Shown: positions 22,926 through 34,600 of the stretch, piece by piece
Layout: the number at the start of each line of letters is the position of its first letter
Position numbering within the stretch: position 1 is the stretch's first letter
From: Thunnus maccoyii
Lineage: Eukaryota; Chordata; Actinopteri; Scombriformes; Scombridae
Length of the DNA: 64,000 nt
Direction: 5' to 3'
NCBI RefSeq assembly: GCF_910596095.1
Contig: NC_056538.1
Location: 20,446,501-20,510,500 of the forward strand
Position numbers and translations under genes: made by a program
Notes under the pieces: model-generated
What the model saw: only the letters and a program-made list of their open reading frames with translations
What the model was told of the DNA's origin: nothing
The model's database searches: none

Positions 22926-24197
22926 ATGGCCAGGCAGTGGTGTGACGGCCACTCCACATCCATCCTGTGTGTTGGGGTGTCCCCGGGCCCCGAGGGTCTC
23001 CTCGCCTCAGGCTCTGAAGGTGGAGAGGTCGCTGTTTGGAACCAAGAAGGAACCATCGTAGGTCGTCTCACCCTCTCCGGTGAAGACGACAGCACGAGTG
23101 TTGCGTTCTCACCTGCAGCTCCGGGCCTGCTGTATGTGTCGCACGGAGACACGGTGAGTGTGCTCGACCCCCGAAACCTGAAGGGCACCGTGGAGGAGTT
23201 TCAGGGTGCAGGGGAGGAGGAGATCAATGCTTTGGCGTTGAACGAGACAGGTTCAGCTCTGGCAGTGGCTGACGACTCCGGGGTGGTCCGGGTGCTGGAG
23301 CTTCCTGGGGGGAAAGTGTGCAGGACTCTCCGCAGACACACTAACATCTGCTCCTCTGTGGCTTTTCGGCCTCACAGGCCCAACAACCTGCTGTCTGCTG
23401 GACTGGACATGCAGGTGAGAGGTGAAAGGAGAGTACTACGTATGACATACACAAGACTACATTTCTTTCATATAATGATTCGTTTACCCTTTTCTGTTCA
23501 GGTGATGCTGTGGGGTCTGCAGAAGACTCGTCCTCTTTGGACCCTCAACCTCCAGGATGTAGCTGAGGAAGAAGACGACCACCAGCAGCGTCCTGGTCAG
23601 CTTTTCAACCCTCCACTGGCTCACTGTGTCTCGGTGGCGAGTTGTGGGAACATTTTGGGCTGTGCAGCGGAGGACGGGCGGGTACATCTGATGCGGATTG
23701 GCAGCGGCTCCAAACTGGAACAGCAGGGAGCAGTCAAGGCACACAGCCAGGGAGCCTCACAAGCTCACTTTGTCAATTTCCTTTCCCACCCGTACTGGCT
23801 CACCACCGGGGGGAACGACGGCCAGGTGGCCCTGTGGGACATCAGTAAGCACCCAGTGGTGACTCCAGAGGGAAAGGCCAAAACTAAAGGGACGGTGGCT
23901 CCACGCAGGAAGGGGAAGAGCAAGGCAAAGAGAAAAGAACAATCTCAGGATAAAGCAAAGACGCCACTGAAGGCTGAAGCAGAGAAAGAAGAGGCTGAGG
24001 GCGAGGAGGAGGAGGCGGCAGCGGCTGCTGCAGCATGTGCAGAGGAGGTGACGGAGGAGAAACCTGGGCCCAAACTGAGCATCAGTCATGGGGACAAAGT
24101 GAACTGGCTGTGCCCTGCTGTGCTGAAAGGAGAGCCCAGTCTGGTGGTCGCAGATCAGAGCTCAAATCTGACAGTTTATCCTCTGTCTCAACTATAG
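22926..24197 (+). CDS. wdr53: WD repeat-containing protein 53
   Basis: WD40 beta-propeller protein; mammalian WDR53 is reported as a DDB1/CUL4-associated type protein. Two coding exons, 22926-23414 and 23502-24197, give 394 residues (human about 358). The start sits in GTCAGCATGGCC, and a splice acceptor (TCTCAG) lies at 22917-22918, so the 5' UTR probably begins in an upstream exon. WD-like units include GHSTSILCV...VAVWN, RHTNICSSVAFRP...VMLWG and GGNDGQVALWD. Between about residues 288 and 354 is a low-complexity insert, first Lys-rich, then Glu-rich with a seven-Ala run, before the final blade. The 87-nt intron is a multiple of three with no stop, so its retention would add 29 residues. 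AATAAA is at 24473-24478. Convergent with srprb. Confidence 0.93.
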   Translation: MARQWCDGHSTSILCVGVSPGPEGLLASGSEGGEVAVWNQEGTIVGRLTLSGEDDSTSVAFSPAAPGLLYVSHGDTVSVLDPRNLKGTVEEFQGAGEEEINALALNETGSALAVADDSGVVRVLELPGGKVCRTLRRHTNICSSVAFRPHRPNNLLSAGLDMQVRGERRVLRMTYTRLHFFHIMIRLPFSVQVMLWGLQKTRPLWTLNLQDVAEEEDDHQQRPGQLFNPPLAHCVSVASCGNILGCAAEDGRVHLMRIGSGSKLEQQGAVKAHSQGASQAHFVNFLSHPYWLTTGGNDGQVALWDISKHPVVTPEGKAKTKGTVAPRRKGKSKAKRKEQSQDKAKTPLKAEAEKEEAEGEEEEAAAAAAACAEEVTEEKPGPKLSISHGDKVNWLCPAVLKGEPSLVVADQSSNLTVYPLSQL

Positions 24198-24472
24198 ATT
24201 AATGCACTTTATTTGTTTTGGTCATAGCAACACACTGTTGTTAGTTTACAAGTGTTTTTGTGGGTATACACTCCTGCGTTTGTTGTTGTTAGAAACTGAC
24301 GGCATCATTTTTGTGTTGGTCCTTCTCTCGCTTTCCTTTTTATTAAAGCCTGAACTGTGGGCAGAAGCCAAACATCACTGGAGTTCCAGAAAGCGCTGAA
24401 CATTGCAAAGCTAAATCTGGAAACAGCACGCACACATTAAAAAGAGTTTGAGGTTTCATGCGACTTTTACAG

Positions 24473-24478
24473 AATAAA
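24473..24478 (+). terminator. Candidate poly(A) signal of wdr53
   Basis: AATAAA about 275 nt after the stop codon. A second AATAAA lies near 24725. Confidence 0.6.
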
Positions 24479-25737
24479 TGTGGTTCTTTTACAGGTTTTA
24501 TTTTATGTAAGCTTTACTCAGTGGATTTGTTTTGGTGGGTGGTTTATGTGTGTGTGTATGTGTGTGTGTGTGGTCCTGTAAAAGTGTCATCTGTTTTGCT
24601 GCCTGACACGGGATTCATTATATTTTTGTAAACAAGAAATGCATTCTTGTGGACTGTAAAAATACCACATCAAACAACAGAAATGAGCTTTTCATGTTTA
24701 AATGAGTCTGCAGTGCTTTTATAGAATAAACACTTTCAATTCAAACCAGGTGTCAGACAGAAAAACAAAGCTAACTGAACAATGTTCCCAAGATGTCACA
24801 TTTCAAACATATTGCTCTTTATCAGACTGTTGACGTTGTCCTTGTCCTTAAGGGAACAGTGGTGTTTTTTTTTGTTTTTTTTCTTAAATAGATATAAAGC
24901 AGCAACAGCCAGCCAACAATCTTGTAATTATGTGATTGTGCGATATTTTCTTTCTGTATGTGTTGATTAAAACCTGTTTGCTGCTTACGAATGAACGTAA
25001 TTACAGGCTGAATCTGTTTCACATTTTTGATCTATTTAAAGCTCCAATAATTTGATCTTCTGCTAAAATGGAGGAAAGTTTTCTCAGTATCTTTTTTTAA
25101 CGAGCCAGACGACACCAAACACAAAATCTAAGTCTTGTATGACGACAATAACTTCATACATTCATTGCAAATGCATTGTATTCACGCAACACTCCAACAC
25201 AAATAAACCGCCATTCTTTTTGCAAACAAGCAAAACATTTTCTATAAGAATATCAGAAAAAAGGCACATGTACTGAATAAATGGTTTCACAAAACAGCCT
25301 GCAGGTGAGACAGTTCAAAATCTGAGAGCCTATAATACTTTTCTTTAAATTACTAATATAAGCAACACATTTTCTAGTTTACCAAAAGGCCTGCAGCTAT
25401 GCATTTTCTAATTAAGCCAAATGAAGCAGTTTAAGGTTGATGTTCGCAGTAAGAAGTGCAGTTATTTCCGAGCACTGCACAGGAACTTTACCATCATTTT
25501 CCATTTCTATAATGTCCACAATTACTTTCATAGTCTGTTTGCTTGTTTTTGATTGAATATGTTACAAATGTTCTTCCACAGTCGACACAGATGGGATCGT
25601 TTGTTTGGAATAAGAGGCTGAAGTTACAGATTCCCAGCTGAGATGCATCTGCCAACTCCTCTGATTGCTGAGGTCATCCGATCCGAGGTCCGTGCCCTTG
25701 AGGCAAATTCTGCTCCGAGGATGTTGAGTTGCTGATT
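24479..25737. other. Convergent 3' region between wdr53 and srprb
   Basis: Holds the two 3' UTRs and a short TG-rich run near 24548-24570. No exon, RNA gene or repeat family was recognised. No clear minus-strand AATAAA for srprb was located. Confidence 0.45.
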
Positions 25738-26193
25738 TTACAGTTTCGCCAGGCTTTTCTCCAGGCTCTCAATATCTGCATCCCCCTCTTCACCCTTGTT
25801 GCCACGGGCGCTGCACTCCAGAAACTCCACCTTCATGGGCAGCTGGCTGAACTCGAAGTCCTTGCCTTTCTTCCCCAGATACACGCTGCCACCCACAGAG
25901 CCATCCTGAGAGCTGAGGGCCGCTGAGCGCGTCACTCGCAAGGTGTTCCTATGAGACAAAAACAGTCAGTGTTGATGCATCTACATTTGCTGATATTCTA
26001 AAAACAATCTCCAAGGTCACTGTTAGACTAAAGCAGACAATCAAAGCCTGAACGCAACACTTACAATGAAAATTAAAGAGCGAGAATAAACCAGTGCAGC
26101 CCTCCAAAATATAAACAGCAACACTACATTTTTTGACCACTAGGGAGCAGCAGAACAAGTTGAAAACTTGTAATGTGCTTATAATTTATATTG

Positions 26194-26254
<61 letters not shown>

Positions 26255-29200
26255 GAATAATATTATAATGTGCTACCAATACACTGATAATACAACCTCC
26301 CTTCACTGGTATGACAGTTGAAACCTTAATATAAAACTAGATTAAATTTCTGACATTTTTATAGATGTAATTATTGATTAACTGAGAAAATAATCAGCAG
26401 ATTACTTTGTAATGAAAATAATTGCTAGTTGCTGCCCTAAAATGATCTTAAATGATAAAAACTGAACAGAAATCATGACCAAAGTGTAAAGGATCCAAAA
26501 TAAAGAAAATATTTAGTTACTCACATTTCCTTTTCCAGCTGCTGCTGAATCAGTTTGGCTGATTTTGCCATGGTGATATCTGCAAAATTAAAGAGCAGTG
26601 AATAACTGTACTATTCAACAAATATGCAGCAGTTTTAGAAAGCTATAGTCTTCCAACCACTCAAAGCGTATACATGTCAACTAGGTCTGTAGTCAACCAA
26701 AGAAAATCTTGGTCGACCAAAAACAGTAAATTCAGCAGCCACACATTTCTCTATTCTGTATTTCTCTGTTTTGTGTCTTCAGGTTAGGATAACCCTTTGT
26801 TGCTAACTTTGGAGCTAACCCCCTTCACTTTTCCAGCATTTGGGGAAACAACAGACGTGACTTTTTAGCATTTATTGAGTGACACACTGTATTCTGTACT
26901 GTACATTTACTGCCAGACTGACAACTTACTACTAACCTTTTCCTCTGCCCCGCTCGCATCCACCGTCACTTCTCTGCCCCTCGCTCTTTCCCACTCGCTA
27001 CGCAACCATACTCCTTAACAGAGCCACGCTACCAATAGTTTCCCAGGCAACGACACAGAGGTTGACTCACATACCGGAACAGCGCTGCACAGAGACTCCC
27101 AAACACTATCGATTTCCAAATGAATGGATATTCATTCGGAAATCAAATATTAAAAAATATTTTATTGGCCTGGCGGGGGTTCTCATTGTGTCATTATGAA
27201 GAAACACCAATTCCATAAACGTTCAGTACGTTCAGTAAACTTTGAGTACAGTTAGGACAAGAGCATATCAACCAACTAACCGACCAGTCAACCAGCAGAC
27301 TACAGCCCTAATGTCAACATTCATCCATTCACATGTTGACGGTAGAGGCTGTCAATCTGCTCATCAGCATCTATTCTAATGCACATTCACACACCACAGC
27401 CATCAGGAGCAATTTGGGGTTCAGTATCTTGACCACGGTCACTTCGACATGTGGACTGGAGGAGCTGGGGATCAAACCGCTGATCTTCCGATTAGTGGAC
27501 GACCCGCTCTACCTCCTGAGCCACAGCCGTCCACATGAAGAACAGGGAAATTTTGAGCAGCAGAAGTGAGGTTTCACCTTGTTTGTTGCATGCCACCAGG
27601 AGACTTGGACTATTCCTGGAGATCACGGTGTCTGTCAACAAGACATACAGGAACTCTGCCACGTCTCTCACTTCCTTCTGGAAGATAGCGCTGTCCACCA
27701 CAAACACAATCGCTCTGAGGAGATGGAGGAGAGGGAAACAGACAGTGAGGTGAGATGAGAAAGATGTGATTACAAAGTATTGAGCTACAACAAATGATAA
27801 TAACGGTCCAAATTCTCTGATTCCAGCTTTTCAAAATGTGATTATTTTCTGGTTTCTTTAGTCTTTTATGATAGTAGACTGAATATCTTTGGGTTGTGGA
27901 GTGTTGGACAGGACAAAAGAAAACATTTGGGGACGTCACCTTGGCCTTTGAGAAACAAAGTGTAATTTTTCACCATTTAAATGGCATTTTATAGACAAAA
28001 CGATCAACAGGTTAATAGATAATGAAAATCGTTAGTTACAGACCTAATAAGGAACACTGAATCGATCAGGTCACTGGTAACTTTACCTTGATAGCAAGAC
28101 AGATAATAGAAATACAAACTGGTTGTCTTATTCTCACCTTGCTGCAGATTTGAACTTCTCCAAATACTGAGGACGAAGACTGTCATGTCCTGGCAGGTCT
28201 ATCAGAGTCCAGGTGCTGCCCTGAATACAGAGAGAAGGAATAAAATATACACCATGCTCATCATGAAAAGATGAGAACAGATGAGAAACTTTCTTTAACC
28301 TACCCTGTCATTTTTGGCTTTGTATGGAGCACTGCTGTCAGTGATGGAGGTCTGTGTCCGCTTGAACTTTCCTGACAGCAGCTGCCAAAAATACGAAAAT
28401 GCACAATTCACTAGTAATGCATCTGTCTCATATCAGCTGTGCAGCATGACAGACAACGTGGCGATGGCAACCACGTTTTACATCAACTCACCCGGCTGAA
28501 AAGAAGAGTTTTCCCTGAGTCACACAGCCCGACCAGCAGCACAGCACTTCTGACTGTTTTGCTGGTGAGGAAGTATTTCAGAAAAACTGGAGAGAAAGAA
28601 AACAGGGAGGCTGGTCACTGATTTATCCTCAATGATTCAAAAACATTTAATGCCTATTAAAGGTTAGGTTCACAATTTTTTCAAGTGTGACTTCAGGTAA
28701 ACTTCCTTCTGAGCAAAGATGTATTTAAAAGTTTATCTGAAGCTAATATAAAGCTTCAGTCGTCCAAATGAGTTAAATCAAGTAGATATCTTTCAATGTT
28801 ACAGTCTTTTCAGGTGCCCAAGTTCCTCTTTTTGATACTATACTTCCACCACAGCTCAACAGGGAAACACAAAGAGGGAATATGATGCTAAAAAGACTGT
28901 ACATGTGGCAGATATCCACTTGATATGACTAACTCAGACTACTGAAGCCTCATATAAGCTTCAGATAAACTTTTAAGTGCACTTTTGCACAAAATAACTG
29001 CGTGGACACACTGTGGATTTTGGCCTCCATCACTTTCACTGAAAGTACATTTGAAGGGGCTCTTTAAATAACTAGTATGAGCAGGAGGGATAATTACTGC
29101 GAGGAAAACCTCTGTCAGTGTTCACCTGACTGATGTTTTAAGACAGACTTAAAACATTGTGACCCTGTGCTTTAACCAAAGTCTCATGTGAACTGACAGC

Positions 29201-29610
29201 TGTTGACGTTTGCTTTAGCTTTGCAGTTAGCTTCCTAGCCTGCTAATCCCTGCTAACTGCTTTGAAGCACACATTGCATTTATTAAATCAACATTAAATG
29301 TTAAATGTTAACGCTGCCAAGCTGACTAAACCGCTTCCCAACAAGCATTAACTCTGTGGCTAACTTTGCTAAGCTACACGTTAACGTCAGGCCTAGTTAA
29401 CGGTATCGTTAACGTCTTACCAAAGGTGATGACAACAACCGCCAAAGAGACGATAACTCCGATCAGAAAAACGGGGTCTTGGTCTTCCAGCTGCTGGCGA
29501 AGGGATTCAATGTAAGGTTCAAACGGGTTTTCAGCCATTTCCATGTTTTCAGCCATGTCCACGTCTGCTTTTTCTCCCATGTTGCCGGTGTTGTCTGTCT
29601 CCATCTCCAT
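25738..29610 (-). CDS. srprb: Signal recognition particle receptor subunit beta
   Basis: ER-membrane small GTPase that anchors the SRP receptor alpha subunit for co-translational targeting. Exons in gene order: 29610-29421, 28586-28492, 28381-28304, 28220-28138, 27714-27578, 26579-26525, 25948-25738 (stop); in frame, 282 residues (human 271). The N-terminus is acidic and Met/Glu-rich. One membrane segment spans about residues 47-66 (VFLIGVIVSLAVVVITF). GTPase motifs: G1 GLCDSGKT (83-90), G3 DLPGHDS (129-135), G4 NKQD (192-195), G5-like ECSARGNKG near the C-terminus, which ends SLEKSLAKL. Introns hold a foldback element, a family-B element and a SINE split by a hAT element. The ATG lies about 30 nt from a CGCG-bearing inverted repeat. 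Confidence 0.95.
26191..26254 (+). repeat. (TTA)n microsatellite
   Basis: About 20 TTA units in srprb intron 6. Confidence 0.95.
26358..26443. repeat. Fragment of inverted-repeat element family B
   Basis: TTGATTAACTGAGAAAATAA then a terminus-like AGTTGCTGCCCTA, matching the right end of 22232-22577. Confidence 0.5.
26640..27532 (-). mobile_element. tRNA-derived SINE, copy 2, split by a hAT element
   Basis: The minus strand reads GGACGGCTGTGGCTCAGG with A box, then B box GGTTTGATCCCC, from 27532 to 27319. It resumes at 26681 to about 26640 with the tail (CGCTTTGAGTGGTTGGAAGA). Same family as 16258-18595. It lies in srprb intron 5. Confidence 0.75.
26682..27310. mobile_element. Non-autonomous hAT-like element, family C, copy 2
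   Basis: Termini TAGGTCTGTAG and CTACAGCCCTA are inverted repeats. A perfect 8-bp target duplication ATGTCAAC lies at 26674-26681 and 27311-27318, the hAT hallmark. The body matches 1630-2398 in opposite orientation. No transposase ORF. Confidence 0.85.
27795..28049. repeat. Inverted-repeat element family B, partial copy
   Basis: Shares CAAATTCTCTGATTCCAGCT and TGGGGACGTCACCTTGGCC-type sequence with 22232-22577. The left terminus is missing. It lies in srprb intron 4. Confidence 0.65.
28658..29176. repeat. Foldback element family A, copy 2
   Basis: Begins TTAAAGGTTAGGTTCACA. The left arm is shortened (it jumps from TTCAAGTGTGACTTC to the GTATTTAAAAGTTTATCTGA segment) and the right arm is nearly complete to about 29176. 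It lies in srprb intron 1. Confidence 0.8.
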
Positions 29611-29640
29611 CGCCTGTTCTAGCTAACCTGAGAGTGGGAC

Positions 29641-29912
29641 TGTCGTGTGTACACGGTAACCCTAGATTAGCTAAAATTTGTGAAACTATCGCGAGATTTG
29701 TAAGGAGTATGACAAACTTTAACCCACACAACGTTCAAGTGATCATTTTAATCCAAATCATGATCTTTACCTAACCCTTACCAAGTTCCTAAACCTAACC
29801 AGACCTTAACCTGAGCATTTCCACATCATAAAACCTAGAAACAAGAATATTTTAAAGGGGCTCGCGAGAGTTTCGCTAATCTAGGGTTACCACTAGACAC
29901 GACCGAGTGGGC
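29641..29912. repeat. Inverted repeat at srprb promoter, with two CGCG palindromes
   Basis: The left arm (29641-29696) and right arm (29861-29912) share GGTAACCCTAGATTAGC, GAAACT and a CGCGAG end, in opposite orientation. The arms carry TCGCGAGA (29689-29696) and CTCGCGAGAG (29861-29870), close to the TCTCGCGAGA element known from TATA-less vertebrate promoters. The left arm is 31-87 nt upstream of the srprb ATG. The spacer has CTAACC-type repeats. A MITE origin is likely; promoter use is inferred. Confidence 0.7.
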
Positions 29913-30017
29913 GGTGGGACACGTCTCCTTTCCACTAAAACCTGCACAGAGGCCGGTGTGTCGGCAGGAGGCGCTGCCTCACAGCACATGTTCAGTTCAC
30001 CCCCACTGGGGTTTCTT

Positions 30018-30517
30018 TAAAGATAGGGTCACAGTGTCTCAAATCTGACAACAGTCAGGTGTCCATATGAACACTGAAAGAGGTTTTCCTCGCTGTAATC
30101 ATTCCTCCTGTTCATACTGGCCATTAAAAAATCCCCTTCATAATGCACTTTAAATGTAAGTGATCGAGCACAGTGTGTCCACACAGTCATTTTGTGCAAA
30201 AATGCATTTAAAAGTTGATCTGAAGCTTATATGAGACCTCAGCAGTCTGAGTTAGTCATATCAAGTGGATATCTAATTTGGATGTGTGAAGCTTCATATT
30301 AGCTTCAGATAAACTTTTAAAACTATTTTTGCACAGAAGGAGGAGAGTGGATTTTGGTCCCCATCACTTTCATTGTAAGTGCATCATGAAGGGATCTTCT
30401 AACGGCCAGTATGAACAGAAGGAATGATTACAACAAGAAAAACCTGTTTCAATGTTCATTTGGGCACCCGACTGTTGTTTTAAGACAGACTTGAAAATTT
30501 GTGAACCCAACCTTTAA
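30018..30517. repeat. Foldback element family A, copy 3 (both arms present)
   Basis: The left arm begins TTAAAGATAGGGTCACAG and the right arm ends GTGAACCCAACCTTTAA, its inverse. Paired marks are CAGTCAGGTGTCCATATGAA against TTCATTTGGGCACCCGACTG. The central unpaired part seen in other copies is reduced. Confidence 0.85.
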
Positions 30518-31610
30518 CTGGTACAGTACTGGGACCAGTCAAAGGGTGATCAACAAAACCAGGGAAATAATGGCATTAGTCAGCAGTCATTAAAATATGG
30601 AACTCAATCTCTGAAAGAAAGAGTAGATTAAATGTTATTCAAACATAATCAATCCACTCAAAACTATGAGATAATAAATCAAAATTTTGACTTATTATAC
30701 ATTTCATATACATTTGTTATACATTTCCTGACAAAAATGGCATGGCATGTTTATAATCTCATATTTAGCTAATTTTTCACTGACATTGGTCGCTAAAACT
30801 TTTGTACTTCATCTCTTTTAGTACAAAAAGAAGATTATTAACTATTCTGATAAGGAAAAAAACTTCTGGTTTCTGTTTTGGTGACCAAAGTGTCATTAAA
30901 ATCATTATATATACATGCTGCCATTATATAATGTATCTGCAGGCTCGAGTCTCAGAGGTTAGTTCAGTCTCCAAAAGAAAAATAACAACATGACAAAGGG
31001 ATGAAAATGAACAGAGACCGTTTTATCAGTCCCTTAGATTATTGTAAGTTTATACTGTCATCGCTCATATCTGTCTTTGTTTCCCCCGGGTTTACAGTAT
31101 GTAGGCTTAAAGAATGGGCTTAAAATAAGTCCCTATCGGGTCCAGAGGGTAAAAGAGACAACAGACATAACATAAGATACAAATGCGTAACTGGGAATTC
31201 ACTATTGGACATAACATTCACATTATAGTTCATATATGAGGACTGAAGGCTCGTGATTTTTTTGATCGGGACCAGATGCGCTTTTACGCACTCCGTCTCC
31301 AGCCCTCACACTCAGTGCGCTTTTTACCCACAGTGGATATTTGACTCCTCACTCCTCGGCACGATGTCAAACGTCAGAAAACCGCATTATTCTATAGGAA
31401 GAGGCTGTGTGTCATTCATTTTGGGATCTTGAGAGGACCGGTTTGTTTCTCGTCGGGAAGACAAAATGACCAACTGATTACAGTGGGATTTGCTTAGGCT
31501 TCCCACCTCCATTCCACTCCAGATTACTGTAGATCTGCCTCAGAGGGATCTATAACTTCAGGATTGTCGGCATCTACGGACATCTTTATCAGGGATAACT
31601 CAAAAAGGAG
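30518..31610. other. Upstream region of col26a1
   Basis: No exon supported up to the col26a1 ATG. The last ~350 nt (31250-31610) are less AT-rich and hold GCGC and CCGCATTATT-type sequence, probably the 5' UTR and promoter of col26a1. No TATA box was picked with confidence. Confidence 0.4.
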
Positions 31611-34600
31611 ATGATGGCTTTATCGTTTCTTTACGCGCTATGCATGTGGATAAGTTTAGTCTGTTCTTCGCTGGGAACCGGGTTTGTTTATCACTTTCCA
31701 AGCATCAATGTGCAGCGGCAGCGCATCAAATCGGAACAGAGCGGGAGTACTGCTGGACCGCCGGGTACCAGGTCCAGTACCCAACTCAGGTGAGTCCATT
31801 TTGAAAATTTACACCAAAATACGAATTCTGTATCTAAAGCAGTAAAAATTTACTGCATGGTGAATGTTGGTGAATGTTTCAGCTCTGTTAAGATGCTACA
31901 TTAGTATCTTAAAGTGTTCAGACTGTTATTTTTTTCACATTTTGTCTTTGTGTGTGATCATTTCCATAGCAGCACTGATTACATTTCTCTCATATGGTGT
32001 CAATAAGGATAACATCTCTTCTGTGTTTTAGGAACTGGTGTCAGTACACTGTTTCCAGGACAGTATCCTGTCAGGTGCAAAATGGGACAGAAACCTCAGT
32101 GCAGAGAGTGTTTCAGGGCTGCAGATGGCCCGGACCCTGTTCCAAAGTCATCAGGTACCAACTCCTCTTTTCCCACCATCTCTTTTAGTTGTGATGCTGA
32201 TAACAAGGCATGAATATGGGACATCCTGCATGGTGGCAGGGGTGGATTTAGTGATTTGGGGGTCTCCATTGTGCTTTATTTTCACTTTTCTCTACTTGAG
32301 AAAGTGTAAAGTTGCATAAAATGGAAATATTCAAGTAAACTTTTTTGTTTTGAATCCTCTGTCTCCCCTGATTTCCTGTCCCCACTCTACTGTCCATTAT
32401 GAAATAAAAACACTAAAGAATATGAATGTGTGCCTGTAGTCAGTCTCTGTGTGCTTTCTTGCAGCTACAGGACAATCATCAGACCGTCTTTCAGGGTTAC
32501 CTACAAGCAGGTCACTGCACTGGAGTGGAGATGCTGCCCAGGGTTTGTGGGAGAAGAGTGTCGTGAAGGTAAGTTTCTCATGTGGGTTTTTTCTTCTCTC
32601 CCTTGATGCCACTCTCTCATAAATTAGACAAAGGTGATTGTAGAGGAGAACTGGCTATCAAGGACTGAAATAAAGGCCATGTGTTTTGCCCGGATCCATC
32701 TGTGTCTTTTTAGCAGCACCAGGCGACTTTACCCACATCAGTGCCTTTTTTATGTTTTGGTGGTGTGTAGTCGGGTAGATTGCTAATCGTGCTACTGTGC
32801 AGCTGTTGGTCTCTTGATATGACTGTAAGGTTGTTTTGAATTAAGATTGAGAATCTGTTTTGGATTACTTTTGGGAACAAAGACTGCAGTAAAACATGAG
32901 TTGAAAGGGATGCTGTGCTCTGTGGTTTTGTACCTTTTCTTTTTACAGCTTTGCATTTAAGATGCTTCTGTGCTTGGATCCACAATCTCTCTCCTTCTGT
33001 ATCTCTCTCTCTTCTTGTACATATTTGAGAGTAAGCCTATGTGAGCACACACATACTCGCTCATGTTGCTCTTTTAACTGTAGAAAGCTCAGAGGCAGTT
33101 TCGCCTGTCTCTCCAAATATCGTCATGGCTATTACAGTCAAAAGAATTAATGAAAAATGCTCAGAGGAACGTCCAGCAGAGCAGCTTGTAAAGTGGGATG
33201 TAGTCTGGGTTTTGGTGATGGGCAGCGCTGCTCCTACATACCACAGACCGCAGACTCTGAGCCCAGTAAAAGACCAAAATTTTTCACCCAGGGGCAAGTC
33301 ACCGCAGTCAGCCTGAAGAAACAGAGTGGAAGGGTGGATGAAGGTCTAATGTAGGGCTTACTTAACTCTGGTGTTTATATATATATATACATTTTCATGT
33401 GACCACTGCTCGCAGCCACACAGACAAACATGTTTTCACATATCGTATTTTAAACACATACATTATGGAGGCCTGTAAAAGGATGCTGGAGGCTACACAG
33501 GCTGAGATGCAGTTCTTTATTTTTCATTTTTATTTTAATAGTTTTCTATTACACTTATTCAGTAAAAGCTCTTTTTTTAGGTTGGGCAACACAGCAATTA
33601 ATAAGTAATTGAAAAAAAACTGACATGACCTGTCAACATTTGTCCAAGATTAACAGTTACCTCAATGAGCGAGTTTTGCTTATTGGTCATAATTACCACA
33701 CCTTGTTCCATTTTGCAAAATTATTCATTGTTGCACTTGGATAGCCAGGATTTACCATGAGTTAAGAAAACATGCATTAATACTAATGGAATAAACACAG
33801 ACATTATTACAAAGCCTTTGGAAATGATTATTTGCCCGGCCGTGGATATTATTCCACATAGAGATTAACACATAGCCATATCCGTTGAGTCCGTAATGCC
33901 AGAGATTATGGTTCACTTGAAACCAAAGTGGTTGCAGGAGTGTGAAGAAGTAATTCGGTTGTTTATTTAACGTTTGCTGAGATGTATTTGCACACGCTAA
34001 ATGGCCGTTAGAGCACAGAGAAAATCGCCTCCATATGGAGAGACAGAAGGCCAGGTTCGAGTCAGTAAGGAGACCTTAATGATGGAGGCTAATGTCACAT
34101 ACTGAAAGTCTGTTTCACACTGAGGAGTGGATGGAGAGCTGGCAGGGGTCAGTGTGTCAGAGGTAGAGAAAGAGAGGACAAAGAGTGGAGATCTGGAGGA
34201 CTAGCACAGAAGAAACAACAAGGTGTTAGAATTGGCAAAGACAGAGACGAAGAGAAGAGAAGAGAAGAGAAGAGAAGAGAAGAGAAGAGAAGAGAAGAGA
34301 AGAGAAGAGAAGAGAAGAGAAGAAGACTGTAACAAGCATTTCTGTCTCACACTGTTCCAGCTGCTACGAGCTGGCCAGACGGCAGCAGAGCAGAGAGCCG
34401 GTTCTGTGGGAAAGTGGCCCCACTGAGATTAATGAGCATGACACTCCTCCACCAGGTCTTTGTAACATACGTGACCATGCTAAGATCAGGCTGCAGCTCT
34501 GAAACAAAAACTTGTTCCGCCTACGTAGATGAACATCTGTGCAACAAAAAGAAGTCAGTGATTTATCTTACAGCATAAATCACTGTATATCAAGATTACA

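Noticed and set aside
22926-24197. wdr53 as a single uninterrupted 423-residue frame
   Set aside because: The 29 residues at 23415-23501 break a WD blade and are bounded by clean GTGAGA and TTCTGTTCAG splice sites, so they are called an intron, with retention noted as a possibility.
26124-26321. Frames with poly-Asn or poly-Ile
   Set aside because: Direct translation of the TTA microsatellite.
34223-34426. Frame with repeated Arg-Arg-Glu-Glu-Lys
   Set aside because: Translation of the AGAAG array inside a col26a1 intron.
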